Assembly: GCA_900469345.1 (NCBI GenBank)
Contig: UBWZ01000002.1
Location: 735,579 to 799,578, forward strand
From: Hyphomicrobiales bacterium
GTDB taxonomy: Bacteria > Pseudomonadota > Alphaproteobacteria > Rhizobiales > Rhizobiaceae
Reading direction: 5' to 3'
DNA: 64,000 nt
Shown: positions 34,817-45,001 of the stretch, piece after piece
Position numbering within the stretch: the first letter of the stretch is position 1
Layout of the letters: each line of letters starts with the position of its first letter
Program-made: the position numbers and the translations under genes
The notes under the pieces: model-generated
The model's database searches: none
Told to the model about the DNA's origin: nothing
The model's input: only the letters and a program-made list of their open reading frames with translations

Positions 34817-36198
34817 CAGCCGTGGCCTTCCTTGGTGAAGCTTCCCGAGACGGCACGCCTTTCCTTGAGGAAGGCCGTCGGCTCGCGAGAGCCCACGAAA
34901 CCGCGTGGCTTGAACAACATGACGATGATCATCGCCAGGCCGAACAGCAGCATTCGGTAGAGTTCCGGTGTGAAGTCGGGTCCGAAGACCACCTTCAGGA
35001 ACGACATCTCACGCAGGATTTCGGTACCGCCAACCATGACGGCCGCCGCAATCGCGATTCCCGTCAGAGATCCCATGCCGCCGAGAACGACGATCGCGAG
35101 GATGACCGCCGATTCCAGGAAGACGAAGCTTTCCGGCGATACGAAGCCCTGGCGGCTGGCGAAGAAGGCTCCCGCAAAGCCGCCGAACATGGCGCCCGTG
35201 GCAAACGCGGTGAGCTTGGTCGTAACCGTGTCGATACCGAGCGAACGGCAGGCGATCTCGTCCTCGCGCAGCGCTTCCCAGGCACGGCCGATCGGCATGC
35301 GGCGCAGGCGGATCGTCACGTAGGCGGTCAGCATGCAGAGCGCCAGGATGATGTAGAACAGGAAGATCTTGTAGTAGATCGAAGACGCCGACAGGCCCCA
35401 GGCCTTGACGAAATTGTTCGTCGCGCCGGTATCGAACGACCAGATGCCGAAGAAAGTGGCCTTGGGAATACCGGCAATGCCGAAGGTGCCCTTGGTCACA
35501 TCCGTCCAGTTGATGAGGACCAGGCGGATGATTTCGCCGAACGCCAGCGTCACGATCGCAAGATAGTCACCCCGCAGCCGCAGCACGGGAAAGCCGAGCA
35601 TGATCCCCCAGAGCGCTGCGAAAATGCCCGAGAGCGGCAGCAGGATCCAGAACGAAAAGCCGAAATGCGACGACAGCAGCGCGTAGGAATAGGCGCCCAC
35701 GGCGTAGAATGCGACGTAGCCGAGGTCGAGCAGGCCGGCGAGACCGACGACGATGTTGAGCCCCCAGGCGAGCATCACGTAGATGAGGATCTGGATGCCG
35801 AAATTGTCGACGTATTTCAGCGAGCCCTGCTTGCCGACGATCAGCAGCGACAGGAACGGATAGACCAGCAGCAGGACGAGTGCGAACTTGAGGAAGTGCC
35901 GGCGCAAGAAGCCCTTCTCGTCGGAAACGTCGAGAAGTCCTTGCTTGGCCTTGTTCAGCTTGCGCTGGTCCATATGTGGCTTGATGAACGCGACGGTGAC
36001 GAAGCGCCCCACGGCGGCGACGACCACGAAGATCGCCAGCAGGCCCCAGCGGGTGCGCCACACGAGCGCGTTGTTGATGTCCTGGTAGGTTTCGACGCCC
36101 ACGAAAAGCAGGAACATCAGGAAGGCGATGACGCCGGCGAAGAGCCCTTCGCGAAGGGCCTTGCCCATCAGGTTCTGGTTGGCGGATGCGGATGCCAT
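34816..36198 (-). CDS. livM: Branched-chain amino-acid ABC transporter permease LivM
   Basis: 460 residues, larger than LivH because of about 130 extra N-terminal residues with two or three helices before the conserved core. The core shows [30 protein letters not shown] and the cytoplasmic coupling loop [23 protein letters not shown]. It starts one base before the livH stop codon region ends, so translation is coupled. Forms the membrane channel with LivH. Confidence 0.94.
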   Translation of the reverse strand: MASASANQNLMGKALREGLFAGVIAFLMFLLFVGVETYQDINNALVWRTRWGLLAIFVVVAAVGRFVTVAFIKPHMDQRKLNKAKQGLLDVSDEKGFLRRHFLKFALVLLLVYPFLSLLIVGKQGSLKYVDNFGIQILIYVMLAWGLNIVVGLAGLLDLGYVAFYAVGAYSYALLSSHFGFSFWILLPLSGIFAALWGIMLGFPVLRLRGDYLAIVTLAFGEIIRLVLINWTDVTKGTFGIAGIPKATFFGIWSFDTGATNNFVKAWGLSASSIYYKIFLFYIILALCMLTAYVTIRLRRMPIGRAWEALREDEIACRSLGIDTVTTKLTAFATGAMFGGFAGAFFASRQGFVSPESFVFLESAVILAIVVLGGMGSLTGIAIAAAVMVGGTEILREMSFLKVVFGPDFTPELYRMLLFGLAMIIVMLFKPRGFVGSREPTAFLKERRAVSGSFTKEGHG

Positions 36199-36199
36199 G

Positions 36200-37102
<903 letters not shown>

Positions 37103-37346
37103 GCCTTTTTTCCCCCGGACGCGATCTGGATGCCGCGTCTCTTGTATTGGATGTCCCTTATGGGTTCTTGCTAGGGGGATTCCATACCGTTTTCGAAAGA
37201 AATGTGAAGAGGTAATGGCGGTCTGCCAGCAACATTCGCCCTGTTCTCAACATTTTGCCGCCGCAAACGTCACAAATCGCAAAAAAGCAGCAGCGGCTGG
37301 CAGAAAATGCGCCATCCGTTGCTTCTTCTTGTGAAAATTCCGCCGT

Positions 37347-39773
37347 TTAGCCACGCATCCGGGCGCCGTTTGCATCGAACAATGGATGCGGCTGCACGCG
37401 TGCCGGAAGCATCTCGCCCAAAAGTTCGATCTGCCAGCCATCCTGCACATGGGCGCTTTCCTTCGGCACGTAGCCGAGGGCAACCGACACGCCGGAGGCA
37501 TGTGCGAATCCGCCGGAGGTTACCCAGCCACACACCTTGCCGTCGAGCGAGATCGGCTCGTCGCCAATGACGTCGGCGTCCTTCGCATCGACGATAAAGG
37601 TCAGTAGCCGCAAGCCGCCACCAGCCGCCTTTTCCGCCAGAGCCGCCGCTTTTCCGACAAAATCGGCCTCCTTGCCGTAGGCGACGAACCGGCCGAGTCC
37701 CGCCTCCAGCGGTCCGTAGAGCGGACGGTATTCGCGTGACCAGCTGCCAAAACCCTTCTCCAGCCGCAAGGCGTTGAGCGCGCGAAGACCGAACAGCCCG
37801 ATCTCGAAGGGCCTGCCCGCTTCCATCAGCAGGTCGAACAGGTAGCGCTGATATTCGGGCTTCATCCACAGCTCGTAGCCGAGGTCGCCCGTATAGCTCA
37901 CCCGTCCGAGAATGACCGGCGCCATGCCGAGATCGAGCTCGCGGATGGCCATGAACGGAAAGGCGGCGTCGGACAGGTCGAGATGGGTCAGGGCCTGCAG
38001 CACGTCCCGCGCCTTGGGTCCGGCGATGGAAAGCCCGACAAGGCCGAGGTTGAGCGCGTCGATATCGACCGAGCCGTCGACCGGGAGATACTCCTCGAAC
38101 CAGCGCATGTGGTAGTCCTCGGCAATCCCGGACCCGATCAGCAGGAATTCGTCGTCGTCGAGATTGGCCAGCGTGAAATCGCCGATCAGCTTGCCCGCCT
38201 CGTTGAGCATGGGTGACAGCGCCATCCGCCCCGGTCCCGGCACCCGCCCGGCCAGGATCCGATCGAGGAACTGATGCGCGCCCTCGCCGCTGATCGCGTA
38301 TTTCGCAAAACCCGACGTTTCCATCAGCCCGACGCCATCGCGCACGATCCTTGCCTCGCGTCCGACGAAGTCGAAGTCGGTCGACCGCCGCCAGGAAAAC
38401 TTGTCCTCGACGCCTTCAGGCGCAAACCACAGCGGCGTCTCGAGCCCGTAAGATGCGCCGAACACCGCACCGGCAGCCTTCAGCTTGTCGTAGATCGGCG
38501 TCGTCAGCAGCGGCCGCGCGCCGGGCAGTTCCTCGTTCGGATAGCGGATCGAGAAGCGGCGGGAGTAGTTCTCGCGCACCTTGGCATTGGTATAGGCAAG
38601 CGTCGCATAGTCGCCGTAGCGGCAGACATCCATGGCAAACACGTCGAAGCCCGGATCGCCCTCGATTATCCACTGCGCCAGCGCAAGCCCCACGCCGCCG
38701 CCCTGGGAGAAGCCTGCCATCACGGCACAGGCGGACCAGAAATTAGTCATGCCGCGCACAGGGCCAACCAGCGGATTGCCGTCCGGCGAAAAGGTGAAGG
38801 GGCCGTTGATGATCTTTTTGATGCCCGCGTTGTTAAACGCCGGGAAGTGCCGGAAGCCGACTTCGAGTTCGTTGGTGATGCGATCGAGGTCCTCTGCCAG
38901 CAGTTCATGCCCGAAAGTCCACGGCGTCTCGATCGGCGACCAGGGCCGGCAGTCCTTCTCGTAGGTGCCCATCAGCATGCCGTTGCGTTCCTGGCGGATG
39001 TAGATCTCGCCGTCGAAATCGACGCAGTGCATCAGCTCCTTACCACGGCTCTGGTTGAACTCGACGACTTCGGGCATGTCTTCGGTGATCAGGTACATGT
39101 GCTCCATGGCAAGGACCGGCAGCTCCAGCCCGACCATCCGCCCCACTTCGCGCGCCCAGAGCCCCGCGGCATTGACCACATGCTCGGCCCGGATCTCGCC
39201 CTTGTCGGTGATCACCCGCCAGGTCCCGTCTTCGAGCTGGACAAGATCCTCGACCTTGGTGTGGAGGTAGATCTCGGCACCGTTTTTCTTGGCCGACTTT
39301 GCGTAGGCGTGGGTGGTTCCGTAGGGGTCGAGATGACCCTCATGAGGATCGAACACGGCGCCGACGAACTGCGACGGATCGAGCAGCGGCATCATTTCGT
39401 AGGCTTCCTCCGCCGAGATCAGCCTGGCCTCGCCACCGGCATACTTGCCTTTGGCCAGCAGCGACTTCATCCAGTCGAAGCGCTCCAGCGTCGCGGCCAG
39501 CATCAGCCCGGAGGTCATGTGCAGGCCGATGTCCTGGCCGGAATATTCCTCGATCTCCTTGTAGAGTTCGACCGTGTACTTTTGCAGCTTTGCGACATTC
39601 GGGTCGCCGTTTATCGTGTGCATGCCGCCGGCTGCGTGCCAGGTGGAGCCGGAGGTGAGCTCTGACCGTTCGAGCAGCACGACGTCGGTCCAGCCGAACT
39701 TCGTGAGGTGGTAGAGGACGGAACATCCGACGACACCGCCGCCGATGACGACGACCCGGGCATGGCTTTTCAT
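37347..39773 (-). CDS. FAD-dependent dimethylglycine/sarcosine dehydrogenase-like protein with GcvT domain
   Basis: 808 residues from ATG 39773 (GGAG nine bases upstream). The N-terminal DAO-type flavoprotein domain (about 1-370) opens with the Rossmann motif VVVIGGGVVGCSVLYHL and has STWHAAGG, where the His is the usual covalent-FAD position in this family. A FAO_M-like linker and a C-terminal GcvT folate-binding domain (about 430-800, with LRALNALRLEKGFGSWSREY) follow. Such enzymes oxidatively demethylate dimethylglycine or sarcosine and pass the one-carbon unit to tetrahydrofolate. It is divergent from the first GntR gene, which may control it. It complements the soxBDAG operon at 48-53 kb. 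Exact substrate not certain. Confidence 0.85.
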   Translation of the reverse strand: MKSHARVVVIGGGVVGCSVLYHLTKFGWTDVVLLERSELTSGSTWHAAGGMHTINGDPNVAKLQKYTVELYKEIEEYSGQDIGLHMTSGLMLAATLERFDWMKSLLAKGKYAGGEARLISAEEAYEMMPLLDPSQFVGAVFDPHEGHLDPYGTTHAYAKSAKKNGAEIYLHTKVEDLVQLEDGTWRVITDKGEIRAEHVVNAAGLWAREVGRMVGLELPVLAMEHMYLITEDMPEVVEFNQSRGKELMHCVDFDGEIYIRQERNGMLMGTYEKDCRPWSPIETPWTFGHELLAEDLDRITNELEVGFRHFPAFNNAGIKKIINGPFTFSPDGNPLVGPVRGMTNFWSACAVMAGFSQGGGVGLALAQWIIEGDPGFDVFAMDVCRYGDYATLAYTNAKVRENYSRRFSIRYPNEELPGARPLLTTPIYDKLKAAGAVFGASYGLETPLWFAPEGVEDKFSWRRSTDFDFVGREARIVRDGVGLMETSGFAKYAISGEGAHQFLDRILAGRVPGPGRMALSPMLNEAGKLIGDFTLANLDDDEFLLIGSGIAEDYHMRWFEEYLPVDGSVDIDALNLGLVGLSIAGPKARDVLQALTHLDLSDAAFPFMAIRELDLGMAPVILGRVSYTGDLGYELWMKPEYQRYLFDLLMEAGRPFEIGLFGLRALNALRLEKGFGSWSREYRPLYGPLEAGLGRFVAYGKEADFVGKAAALAEKAAGGGLRLLTFIVDAKDADVIGDEPISLDGKVCGWVTSGGFAHASGVSVALGYVPKESAHVQDGWQIELLGEMLPARVQPHPLFDANGARMRG

Positions 39774-40088
39774 GGGGACAATCTCCACTGAGGAAAGCGA
39801 ATTTCGGGGCAGCCTAGTTGGTCTTGCCCGGACCCAATAGGCTGTTCTGCGAAACGCGATTTGTCGTTTCCGACATACTCAATGTTCATATTGCGCCAGC
39901 TGCGGACTTTCCTGCCACTAAAACATTGTCACGACGGGCGTCTCCGCACGCTGAAAAAGGGCATGCCGTGGCGGGAGAAATGTGTGTCCGACACGTCAAA
40001 AGCGCAGCGAACGAAAATCTAACGATTATTGGCTTCGCCAGATAAACTGGGCTACATAGGGTAAAATGCCAATAGACGGAGATCGAGC
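39774..40088. promoter_or_regulatory. Divergent promoter region between the DMGDH-like gene and gntR pair
   Basis: 315 bp, AT-richer than its surroundings. An 11-bp palindrome GTGTCCGACAC lies at 39984-39994 and could be a GntR-type operator. A TGGC/GCCA pair sits near 40030. No coding frame or RNA gene was seen. Confidence 0.35.
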
Positions 40089-40757
40089 GTGCAGGACGAA
40101 CCAGGGTCGACGGTAGCGGAAACGAGCTATCGACAGATCCGCTCCGATATTTTGTTCGGGCGGCTTGTTCCGGGCCAGAAGCTGAAACTGGAAACCCTCA
40201 AGACCGCCTATGTGACCAGCGTCAGTACGCTTCGCGAAGTTCTAAGCCGCCTTGCCTCCGAAGGGCTCGTCGTCGCAGAGGGGCAGCGCGGCTTCGAGGT
40301 TGCACCCGTTTCCGTCGCCGATTTGCGCGAGGTCGCAGAACTCCGTCTGCTGCTGGAGGGCCACGCGCTTCGCCAATCCTTCGAGCGCGGCGATGTCGAT
40401 TGGGAGGCCCGACTGGTCTCCGCGCATTACAAGCTTGCCCGCATGGAGGAAGCCATGGCCGCCGGCGATACGCGCAAGGCGGAAGAGTGGAAACGCTACG
40501 ACTGGGAATTCCACCAGGCCCTGATCGCCGCCTGCGGATCCCGGCTGCTGATGGAGGCACATTCTGCCATCTTCGACAAATATCTACGCTACCAGATGGT
40601 AGCGCTGTCCTACCGGGGCGCGGTCGCCGAGCACGAGCACCGGCAGCTTCTCGAGGCAGGGCTCGCCCGCGATGCTGCGACGGCCCGGAAGATCCTGCAG
40701 GTTCACATCGAAGGCGGTGTCGAGCATGCGCTGGCGAAAGGACTGCTGGCGCAATGA
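40089..40757 (+). CDS. GntR-family regulator (FCD subfamily), first of a tandem pair
   Basis: 222 residues from GTG 40089 (GGAG eight bases upstream). N-terminal winged helix (about 10-75: YRQIRSDILFGRLVPGQKLKLETLK… STLREVLSRLASEGLV) and C-terminal FCD all-helical ligand/metal domain (about 85-215), with the usual Asp, His, His pattern (DWEFHQALIAACGS, EHEHRQLLEAGLARD). It overlaps the next GntR gene by four bases. The two products share long stretches such as VVAEGQRGFEV, pointing to duplication. Likely regulators of the adjacent DMGDH-like and shikimate-like genes; ligands are probably organic acids. Confidence 0.9.
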   Translation: MQDEPGSTVAETSYRQIRSDILFGRLVPGQKLKLETLKTAYVTSVSTLREVLSRLASEGLVVAEGQRGFEVAPVSVADLREVAELRLLLEGHALRQSFERGDVDWEARLVSAHYKLARMEEAMAAGDTRKAEEWKRYDWEFHQALIAACGSRLLMEAHSAIFDKYLRYQMVALSYRGAVAEHEHRQLLEAGLARDAATARKILQVHIEGGVEHALAKGLLAQ

Positions 40758-41485
40758 ACGATCAATCGAGCGATGCCAAAACCGCCGCGGCAATGCAGCG
40801 GCATCCGGTCCAGGGCGCCAGACCGGCGGCCGATTCGGCCGAGACCGTCAGTGACGTGGTGTTCCGACAGGTTCGCCAGGACATCATATCCTGCAGGCTG
40901 AAACCCGGTACGAAGATCAAGCTGGAACAGGCCAGGGAGCATTATTCGATCAGCGTGTCGTCCCTGCGAGAAATCCTCAGCCGCCTGACGACCGAGGACC
41001 TCGTTGTCGCCGAGGGGCAGCGCGGCTTCGAAGTCAGCCCCGTGTCGCGACGCGAGCTGGAAGAGCTTGCGGATCTGCGCAGCGTGCTTGAAACGCATGC
41101 GGCCAGGCTTTCCTTCGCGGCAGGCAATCTGGACTGGGAAGGCGATATCGTGGCTGCGCACCATCGTCTTGCCGCGGCGGAAAGGACGCTTTTGTCCGGC
41201 GACCTGGAGCGAACGATCGAGTGGGTCCGCTACGACTGGCAGTTTCACCGCGCGATCGTGTCGGCCTGCGGGTCCGAAGCGCTCCTATCGACCCTCTCGT
41301 CGGTGTTCGACCGCTTCCTGCGCTATCACATGCTGGCCCGCAGTTTTCGTGGTAAGGCCGTGGTCGAGGACCACAAGCGCCTTTTCGACCTTGCCCTGAA
41401 GCGCGACGTCGAGGGCGCGCGGGAGGTGATCCGCCGCCATATCAGAAGTGGCGTCGAGCATGTCCTGAAGAGCGGGCGGGTCTGA
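40754..41485 (+). CDS. GntR-family regulator (FCD subfamily), second of a tandem pair
   Basis: 243 residues. It has an extra polar N-terminus of about 30 residues, then a winged helix (VFRQVRQDIISCRLKPGTKIKLEQ, SSLREILSRLTTEDLVVAEGQ) and an FCD domain with DWQFHRAIVSACGS and EDHKRLFDLALKRDVEGA. ATGA overlap with the upstream paralogue means joint expression and possible heterodimers. It ends at a hairpin shared with the convergent dehydratase gene. The locus that follows (41.5-48 kb) is the natural target. Confidence 0.9.
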   Translation: MNDQSSDAKTAAAMQRHPVQGARPAADSAETVSDVVFRQVRQDIISCRLKPGTKIKLEQAREHYSISVSSLREILSRLTTEDLVVAEGQRGFEVSPVSRRELEELADLRSVLETHAARLSFAAGNLDWEGDIVAAHHRLAAAERTLLSGDLERTIEWVRYDWQFHRAIVSACGSEALLSTLSSVFDRFLRYHMLARSFRGKAVVEDHKRLFDLALKRDVEGAREVIRRHIRSGVEHVLKSGRV

Positions 41486-41492
41486 CCCGCCC
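41474..41492. terminator. Bidirectional hairpin overlapping the gntR stop codon
   Basis: Eight-bp stem GGGCGGGT/ACCCGCCC with a 3-base loop that includes the TGA of the second gntR gene. The convergent dehydratase gene stops four bases away. No T-run. Confidence 0.5.
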
Positions 41493-41495
41493 TCC

Positions 41496-43388
41496 TCAGA
41501 CCTGCGCGGTGCGGGGCATGCCCTCGGGCCGCATCTGCTTTTTGAGCGCCGCGATCCGGAAGATCGCGTTCGGGGCGCCATAGCCGCGATAGCCCCGGCG
41601 CTCGACGATCTCGAAGAAGAAGCCTTCGCCGAACGTCCGACTGTAGAGCTGGAAATATTCACCGTGGTCGTCGCGGTCGTAGAGAATGTTGGCGGCCCGC
41701 ATCCGCTCCGTGAGCTCTGGCTCCAACCCGAACCGCGCTTCGATATCGTCGTAGTAATTGGGCGAGATGACGAGCGGCAGAAAGCCGCCCTCCTCCAGCC
41801 TGCGCGCGGTCTCGAAGATGTCATCTGTGGCAAACGCCAGGTGCTGGATGCCGGAGCCGAATTTCTCGGCCAAAAAATGCCCGGCCAGCGTCCTTCGATT
41901 CTCGGCACCGTTCATGGTGATTCGCAGGCTGCCGGAGGCCGTCTCGACCACCTGGCTGCGCACCACGCCGCTCGGATCGATGATGTCGACCATCGGCGTC
42001 TTCTGCGTCTCGAAGATCGACGTGTAGAACAACAGCCAGGTCAGCATCTGGTCATAGGCGACCGTCTGGGCAATGTGGTCAACCCTGGTCAGTCCGGTTC
42101 CCTGGCCGCTATCCTCAGCGGCATCGAGGACGAAGTCGATCTCCGAAAAGCGCCCGAGCGGCGTCTTGTCGTCGATCAGGTAGATGAGGCCACCGCCGAC
42201 GCCCCGGATCGCCGGAAACCGCAGTTCGCCCTCGGGAACGGCCTGCTCGAACGGCTCGGCATCGAGCGCCAGCGCGCGGGCATAGGCTTCGGCGGCATCG
42301 TCGACGTTAAGCGCCAGCGCATAGGCGAAGGTGCCGTGCATGGCGAAGGCGGCATTGGCAAAGCCCGACTTATCGAGATTGACGACAATGCGGATATCGC
42401 CTTGCTGATAGAGGCTCACCCGCTTGGTGCGGTGCGTGCCAACCTTGCGAAAGCCGAGCACATTAAGGAACGCGGTCAACTCGGCGGCCTCGGTGCCGTC
42501 CGTGGTGAATTCGACGAAGCCGACGCCCTTGACCGGCGCCCGCTGCGGCATCGCCAGGCCGACCGGCGTATCCACCGTCTGCCGGACCTGATCGGCGAGA
42601 TAGATGAGCGAGCGATGTCCGTCCGCGGCGATGGCACGCGTCGAGCCACCGCGAAACTGGTCGTTGAAGATCTCGAGCGAAAAGTACCCGTCATAGCCGG
42701 TTGCCGCCACGGCCTCGCAAAAGGCCGTGACAGGCAGATCGCCTTCGCCCGGCATGTTGCGGAAGTGGCGGCTCCAGTAGAGGAGGTCCATGTCGATCAG
42801 CGGCGCATCGGCAAGCTGCACGATGAAGATCTTGTCCTTCGGGATCGAGCGGATGGAGTTAACGTCGATCTTGCGCGACAGCGTGTGAAAGCTGTCCAGG
42901 ATCAGCCCGACATTCGGATGATCGACTCGCCGCACGATCTCCCATGCATCGCGATGATCGTTGATGAAACGCCCCCAGGCCAGCGCCTCGTATCCTACCC
43001 GCAATCCCCGGCGGGCAGCCCGCTCGCCGAGCTCGCGGAAATCCGCGGCCGCCCGATCTATGCCCCCGAGCGCCGCCGGCGACACGTTGGAGCAGATCAG
43101 CACCATGTCGGTGCCGAGTTCCTGCATCACGTCGAACTTGCGCTCCGCCCGGTCGAAGGTGCGGCTGCGCAGATGGTCCGGCATGCCTTCGAAGTCGCGA
43201 AACGGCTGGAAGAGCGTGATGGCGAGCCCGAGATCGCTTGCCATTCGGCCGACATCCCGCGGGCTGCCGTCGAAGGCGAGGAAGTCGTTTTCGAAAATCT
43301 CCACCCCTTCGAAGCCGGCCCGCGCAATCGCTTCGAGTTTTTCGGGCAGTTCGCCGCTCAGCGAAACGGTGGCAATCGAGGTCTTCAT
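41496..43388 (-). CDS. 3-dehydroshikimate dehydratase, QuiC type (TIM barrel fused to HPPD-like domain)
   Basis: 630 residues from ATG 43388 with GGAGG seven bases upstream. The N-terminal sugar-phosphate-isomerase/AP-endonuclease-type barrel (1-280) carries the metal ligands of bacterial dehydroshikimate dehydratases: Glu134 (YEALAWG), Asp165 and His168 (LILDSFH), Gln191 (FIVQLAD) and Glu239 (SLEIFND). The C-terminal half (about 290-630) is 4-hydroxyphenylpyruvate-dioxygenase-like with HIAQTV, HLAFATDD and EIVERR as a 2-His-1-Glu site. It should turn 3-dehydroshikimate into protocatechuate, feeding the beta-ketoadipate pathway. It is divergent from the ABC transporter/aroQ/SDH-like operon across 222 bp, which probably holds the shared operator. 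Confidence 0.87.
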   Translation of the reverse strand: MKTSIATVSLSGELPEKLEAIARAGFEGVEIFENDFLAFDGSPRDVGRMASDLGLAITLFQPFRDFEGMPDHLRSRTFDRAERKFDVMQELGTDMVLICSNVSPAALGGIDRAAADFRELGERAARRGLRVGYEALAWGRFINDHRDAWEIVRRVDHPNVGLILDSFHTLSRKIDVNSIRSIPKDKIFIVQLADAPLIDMDLLYWSRHFRNMPGEGDLPVTAFCEAVAATGYDGYFSLEIFNDQFRGGSTRAIAADGHRSLIYLADQVRQTVDTPVGLAMPQRAPVKGVGFVEFTTDGTEAAELTAFLNVLGFRKVGTHRTKRVSLYQQGDIRIVVNLDKSGFANAAFAMHGTFAYALALNVDDAAEAYARALALDAEPFEQAVPEGELRFPAIRGVGGGLIYLIDDKTPLGRFSEIDFVLDAAEDSGQGTGLTRVDHIAQTVAYDQMLTWLLFYTSIFETQKTPMVDIIDPSGVVRSQVVETASGSLRITMNGAENRRTLAGHFLAEKFGSGIQHLAFATDDIFETARRLEEGGFLPLVISPNYYDDIEARFGLEPELTERMRAANILYDRDDHGEYFQLYSRTFGEGFFFEIVERRGYRGYGAPNAIFRIAALKKQMRPEGMPRTAQV

Positions 43389-43610
43389 GAGCAATCCTCC
43401 CGGGCGTTACGGCAACGCCGGCTCCGCCACTTCCTGTCGCTTTATTATGCGGAATATCCTGAGGAATGCAATTCACTCGGGATAAGCAATAATCTCCTAC
43501 ACTTTCGAAAAACTATGTTGCCAAACGCTGCTGCCTCTGACAATCATTGCGCAATCGGCCGGGAGAGGACGGCCACAAGGCCAATGGCCGCCACAAGGAG
43601 GAGGAAGAAC

Positions 43611-44441
43611 ATGCTGAAATCTATGCTGTCGCGCCGCATGGCGCTGCTGGGTGCTGCCGCCCTGGTGACCGCCGCCACGCTGGCCGGTCCTGCCGCTGCC
43701 GTGACACCGGAAGAAATCAAGGCCAAGGGCAAGCTGGTCGTCGGCATCCAGGGCGACAATCCGCCATGGGGCTTCGTCACCAGCGCCGGCAAGCAGGACG
43801 GTCTCGATGCCGACATCGCCACGCTCTACGCCAAGGAACTGGGCGTCCAGGTGGAGTTCGTTCCGCTCGAGGTGAACAATCGCATCCCGGCGCTGACGAC
43901 CGGGCGCGTGGACGTATTGTTCGCGACCATGGCCATGCTGCCGGACCGCGCCAAGGCGGTGCAGTTCAGCAAGCCCTATGTCGCCAACGCCATCGTGCTG
44001 ATCGGGCCGAAATCCATGTCGATCAAGACCAATGACGACATGGCAAACCTCACCATCGGCGTTGCCAAGGGTGCTGCACAGGACACCCAGGTGACCAAGA
44101 ACGCGCCGTCCACGGCCACCATCCGCCGTTACGACGGCGATGCGCCGAGCGTTCAGGCGCTGGTCTCCGGCCAGGTCCAGACCCTGGGCGGCAACATTTT
44201 CTACATGGATCGCGTCGAGAAGGCGAAGCCCGGCGAATACGAAAACAAGCTCGAATTCCAGAAGCTCTACAACGGTGCCTGCACCCGCCTGGGCGAAAAG
44301 GAAATCAACGCCTCGATCAACACCTTCATCGACAAGATCAAGGCGAACGGCGAGCTGAAGGCGATCTACGACAAGTGGATGAAGGTTCCGGTTCCGACAT
44401 TCCCGGAAAGCCTCGAAGGCATCTCCTTCACCGCCAAGTAA
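43611..44441 (+). CDS. ABC transporter substrate-binding protein (amino-acid family, SBP_bac_3)
   Basis: 276 residues with GGAGG ten bases before ATG 43611. Residues 1-30 are a signal peptide (…LAGPAAA). The mature part has the family pattern KGKLVVGIQGDNPPWGFV, GLDADIATLYAKELG, VDVLFATMAMLPDRAKAVQFSKPYV and ends with IDKIKANGELKAIYDKWM. The usual Arg that binds the alpha-carboxylate (in TxxR) is matched by DRAKAV. As first gene of a transporter and aroQ/SDH-like operon, it probably binds a shikimate- or quinate-like ring acid, or a related compound, instead of an amino acid; this is inference from context. Confidence 0.85.
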   Translation: MLKSMLSRRMALLGAAALVTAATLAGPAAAVTPEEIKAKGKLVVGIQGDNPPWGFVTSAGKQDGLDADIATLYAKELGVQVEFVPLEVNNRIPALTTGRVDVLFATMAMLPDRAKAVQFSKPYVANAIVLIGPKSMSIKTNDDMANLTIGVAKGAAQDTQVTKNAPSTATIRRYDGDAPSVQALVSGQVQTLGGNIFYMDRVEKAKPGEYENKLEFQKLYNGACTRLGEKEINASINTFIDKIKANGELKAIYDKWMKVPVPTFPESLEGISFTAK

Positions 44442-44468
44442 CTCTCAGCGATACGGCGGGCCGGAATC

Positions 44469-44490
44469 GGTGGGTGCAGTTGCACCCGCC
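44469..44490 (+). other. Intercistronic hairpin after the binding-protein gene
   Basis: Nine-bp stem (one G-T pair) with a 4-base AGTT loop, 28 bases after the stop codon and before aroQ. No T-run, so it probably stabilises the binding-protein mRNA instead of ending transcription. Confidence 0.45.
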
Positions 44491-44533
44491 GAAACCGCTG
44501 CGCGTCCGCGGACCACGCGTCAGGGACCACACC

Positions 44534-44977
44534 ATGAGCAGAACCATCTTCGTGCTGAATGGGCCGAACCTCAACCTGCTGGGCGAGCGCGAACCGGCCA
44601 TATACGGCAGCACGACCCTTGCCGATATCCGCGAGAACTGCGAACGCAAGGCCAAAAATCTGGGTTTCGACGTGGATTTCCGGCAGACCAATTTCGAGGG
44701 TGAGCTGGTGGAGAGCGTGCATCAGGCGCGCAAGCAAGCCTGCGGCATCATCATCAATCCGGCCGGCTACACCTTCACCTCCGTCGCGCTGCTGGATGCC
44801 TTGAAGATGTTCAATCCGCCAAAGATCGAGCTGCACATTTCCAACGTGCATGCACGCGAAAGCATCTATCACAATTCGCTCATCTCGCGCGTGGCGACCG
44901 CCATCATGATCGGCCTTGGCGCACGCGGCTACGAGCTCGCCATCGAGGCGATCGCTGGCATGGTCGAGCCGGCTTGA
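44534..44977 (+). CDS. aroQ: Type II 3-dehydroquinate dehydratase-like protein with altered substrate pocket
   Basis: 147 residues, the normal length for AroQ dodecamers. Catalytic and core residues are present: Asn12 (NGPNLNLLG), Arg19, Tyr24 (the active-site base), Asn75, Glu99, His101 (ELHISN), Ser103 and Arg108. Two residues that usually contact substrate differ: the THTS motif reads TFTS (Phe81) and the second Arg of REPFRHHS is replaced (RESIYHNS, Tyr112). In the classic pathway it would convert 3-dehydroquinate to 3-dehydroshikimate. The changes suggest a different or wider substrate. It lies between the binding protein and permease genes, so it is a catabolic copy, not the biosynthetic one next to accB. 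Confidence 0.85.
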   Translation: MSRTIFVLNGPNLNLLGEREPAIYGSTTLADIRENCERKAKNLGFDVDFRQTNFEGELVESVHQARKQACGIIINPAGYTFTSVALLDALKMFNPPKIELHISNVHARESIYHNSLISRVATAIMIGLGARGYELAIEAIAGMVEPA

Positions 44978-45001
44978 ACGCAGGGAGGACACAGGCGGAG
45001 C

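Noticed and set aside
41664..43610. A long open frame on the plus strand running over 600 codons antisense to the dehydratase gene and into the binding-protein gene
   Set aside because: It mirrors the codon-position GC bias of the minus-strand dehydratase, has an Arg/Asp/His-rich composition typical of antisense frames, and only the part from ATG 43611 matches a protein family.
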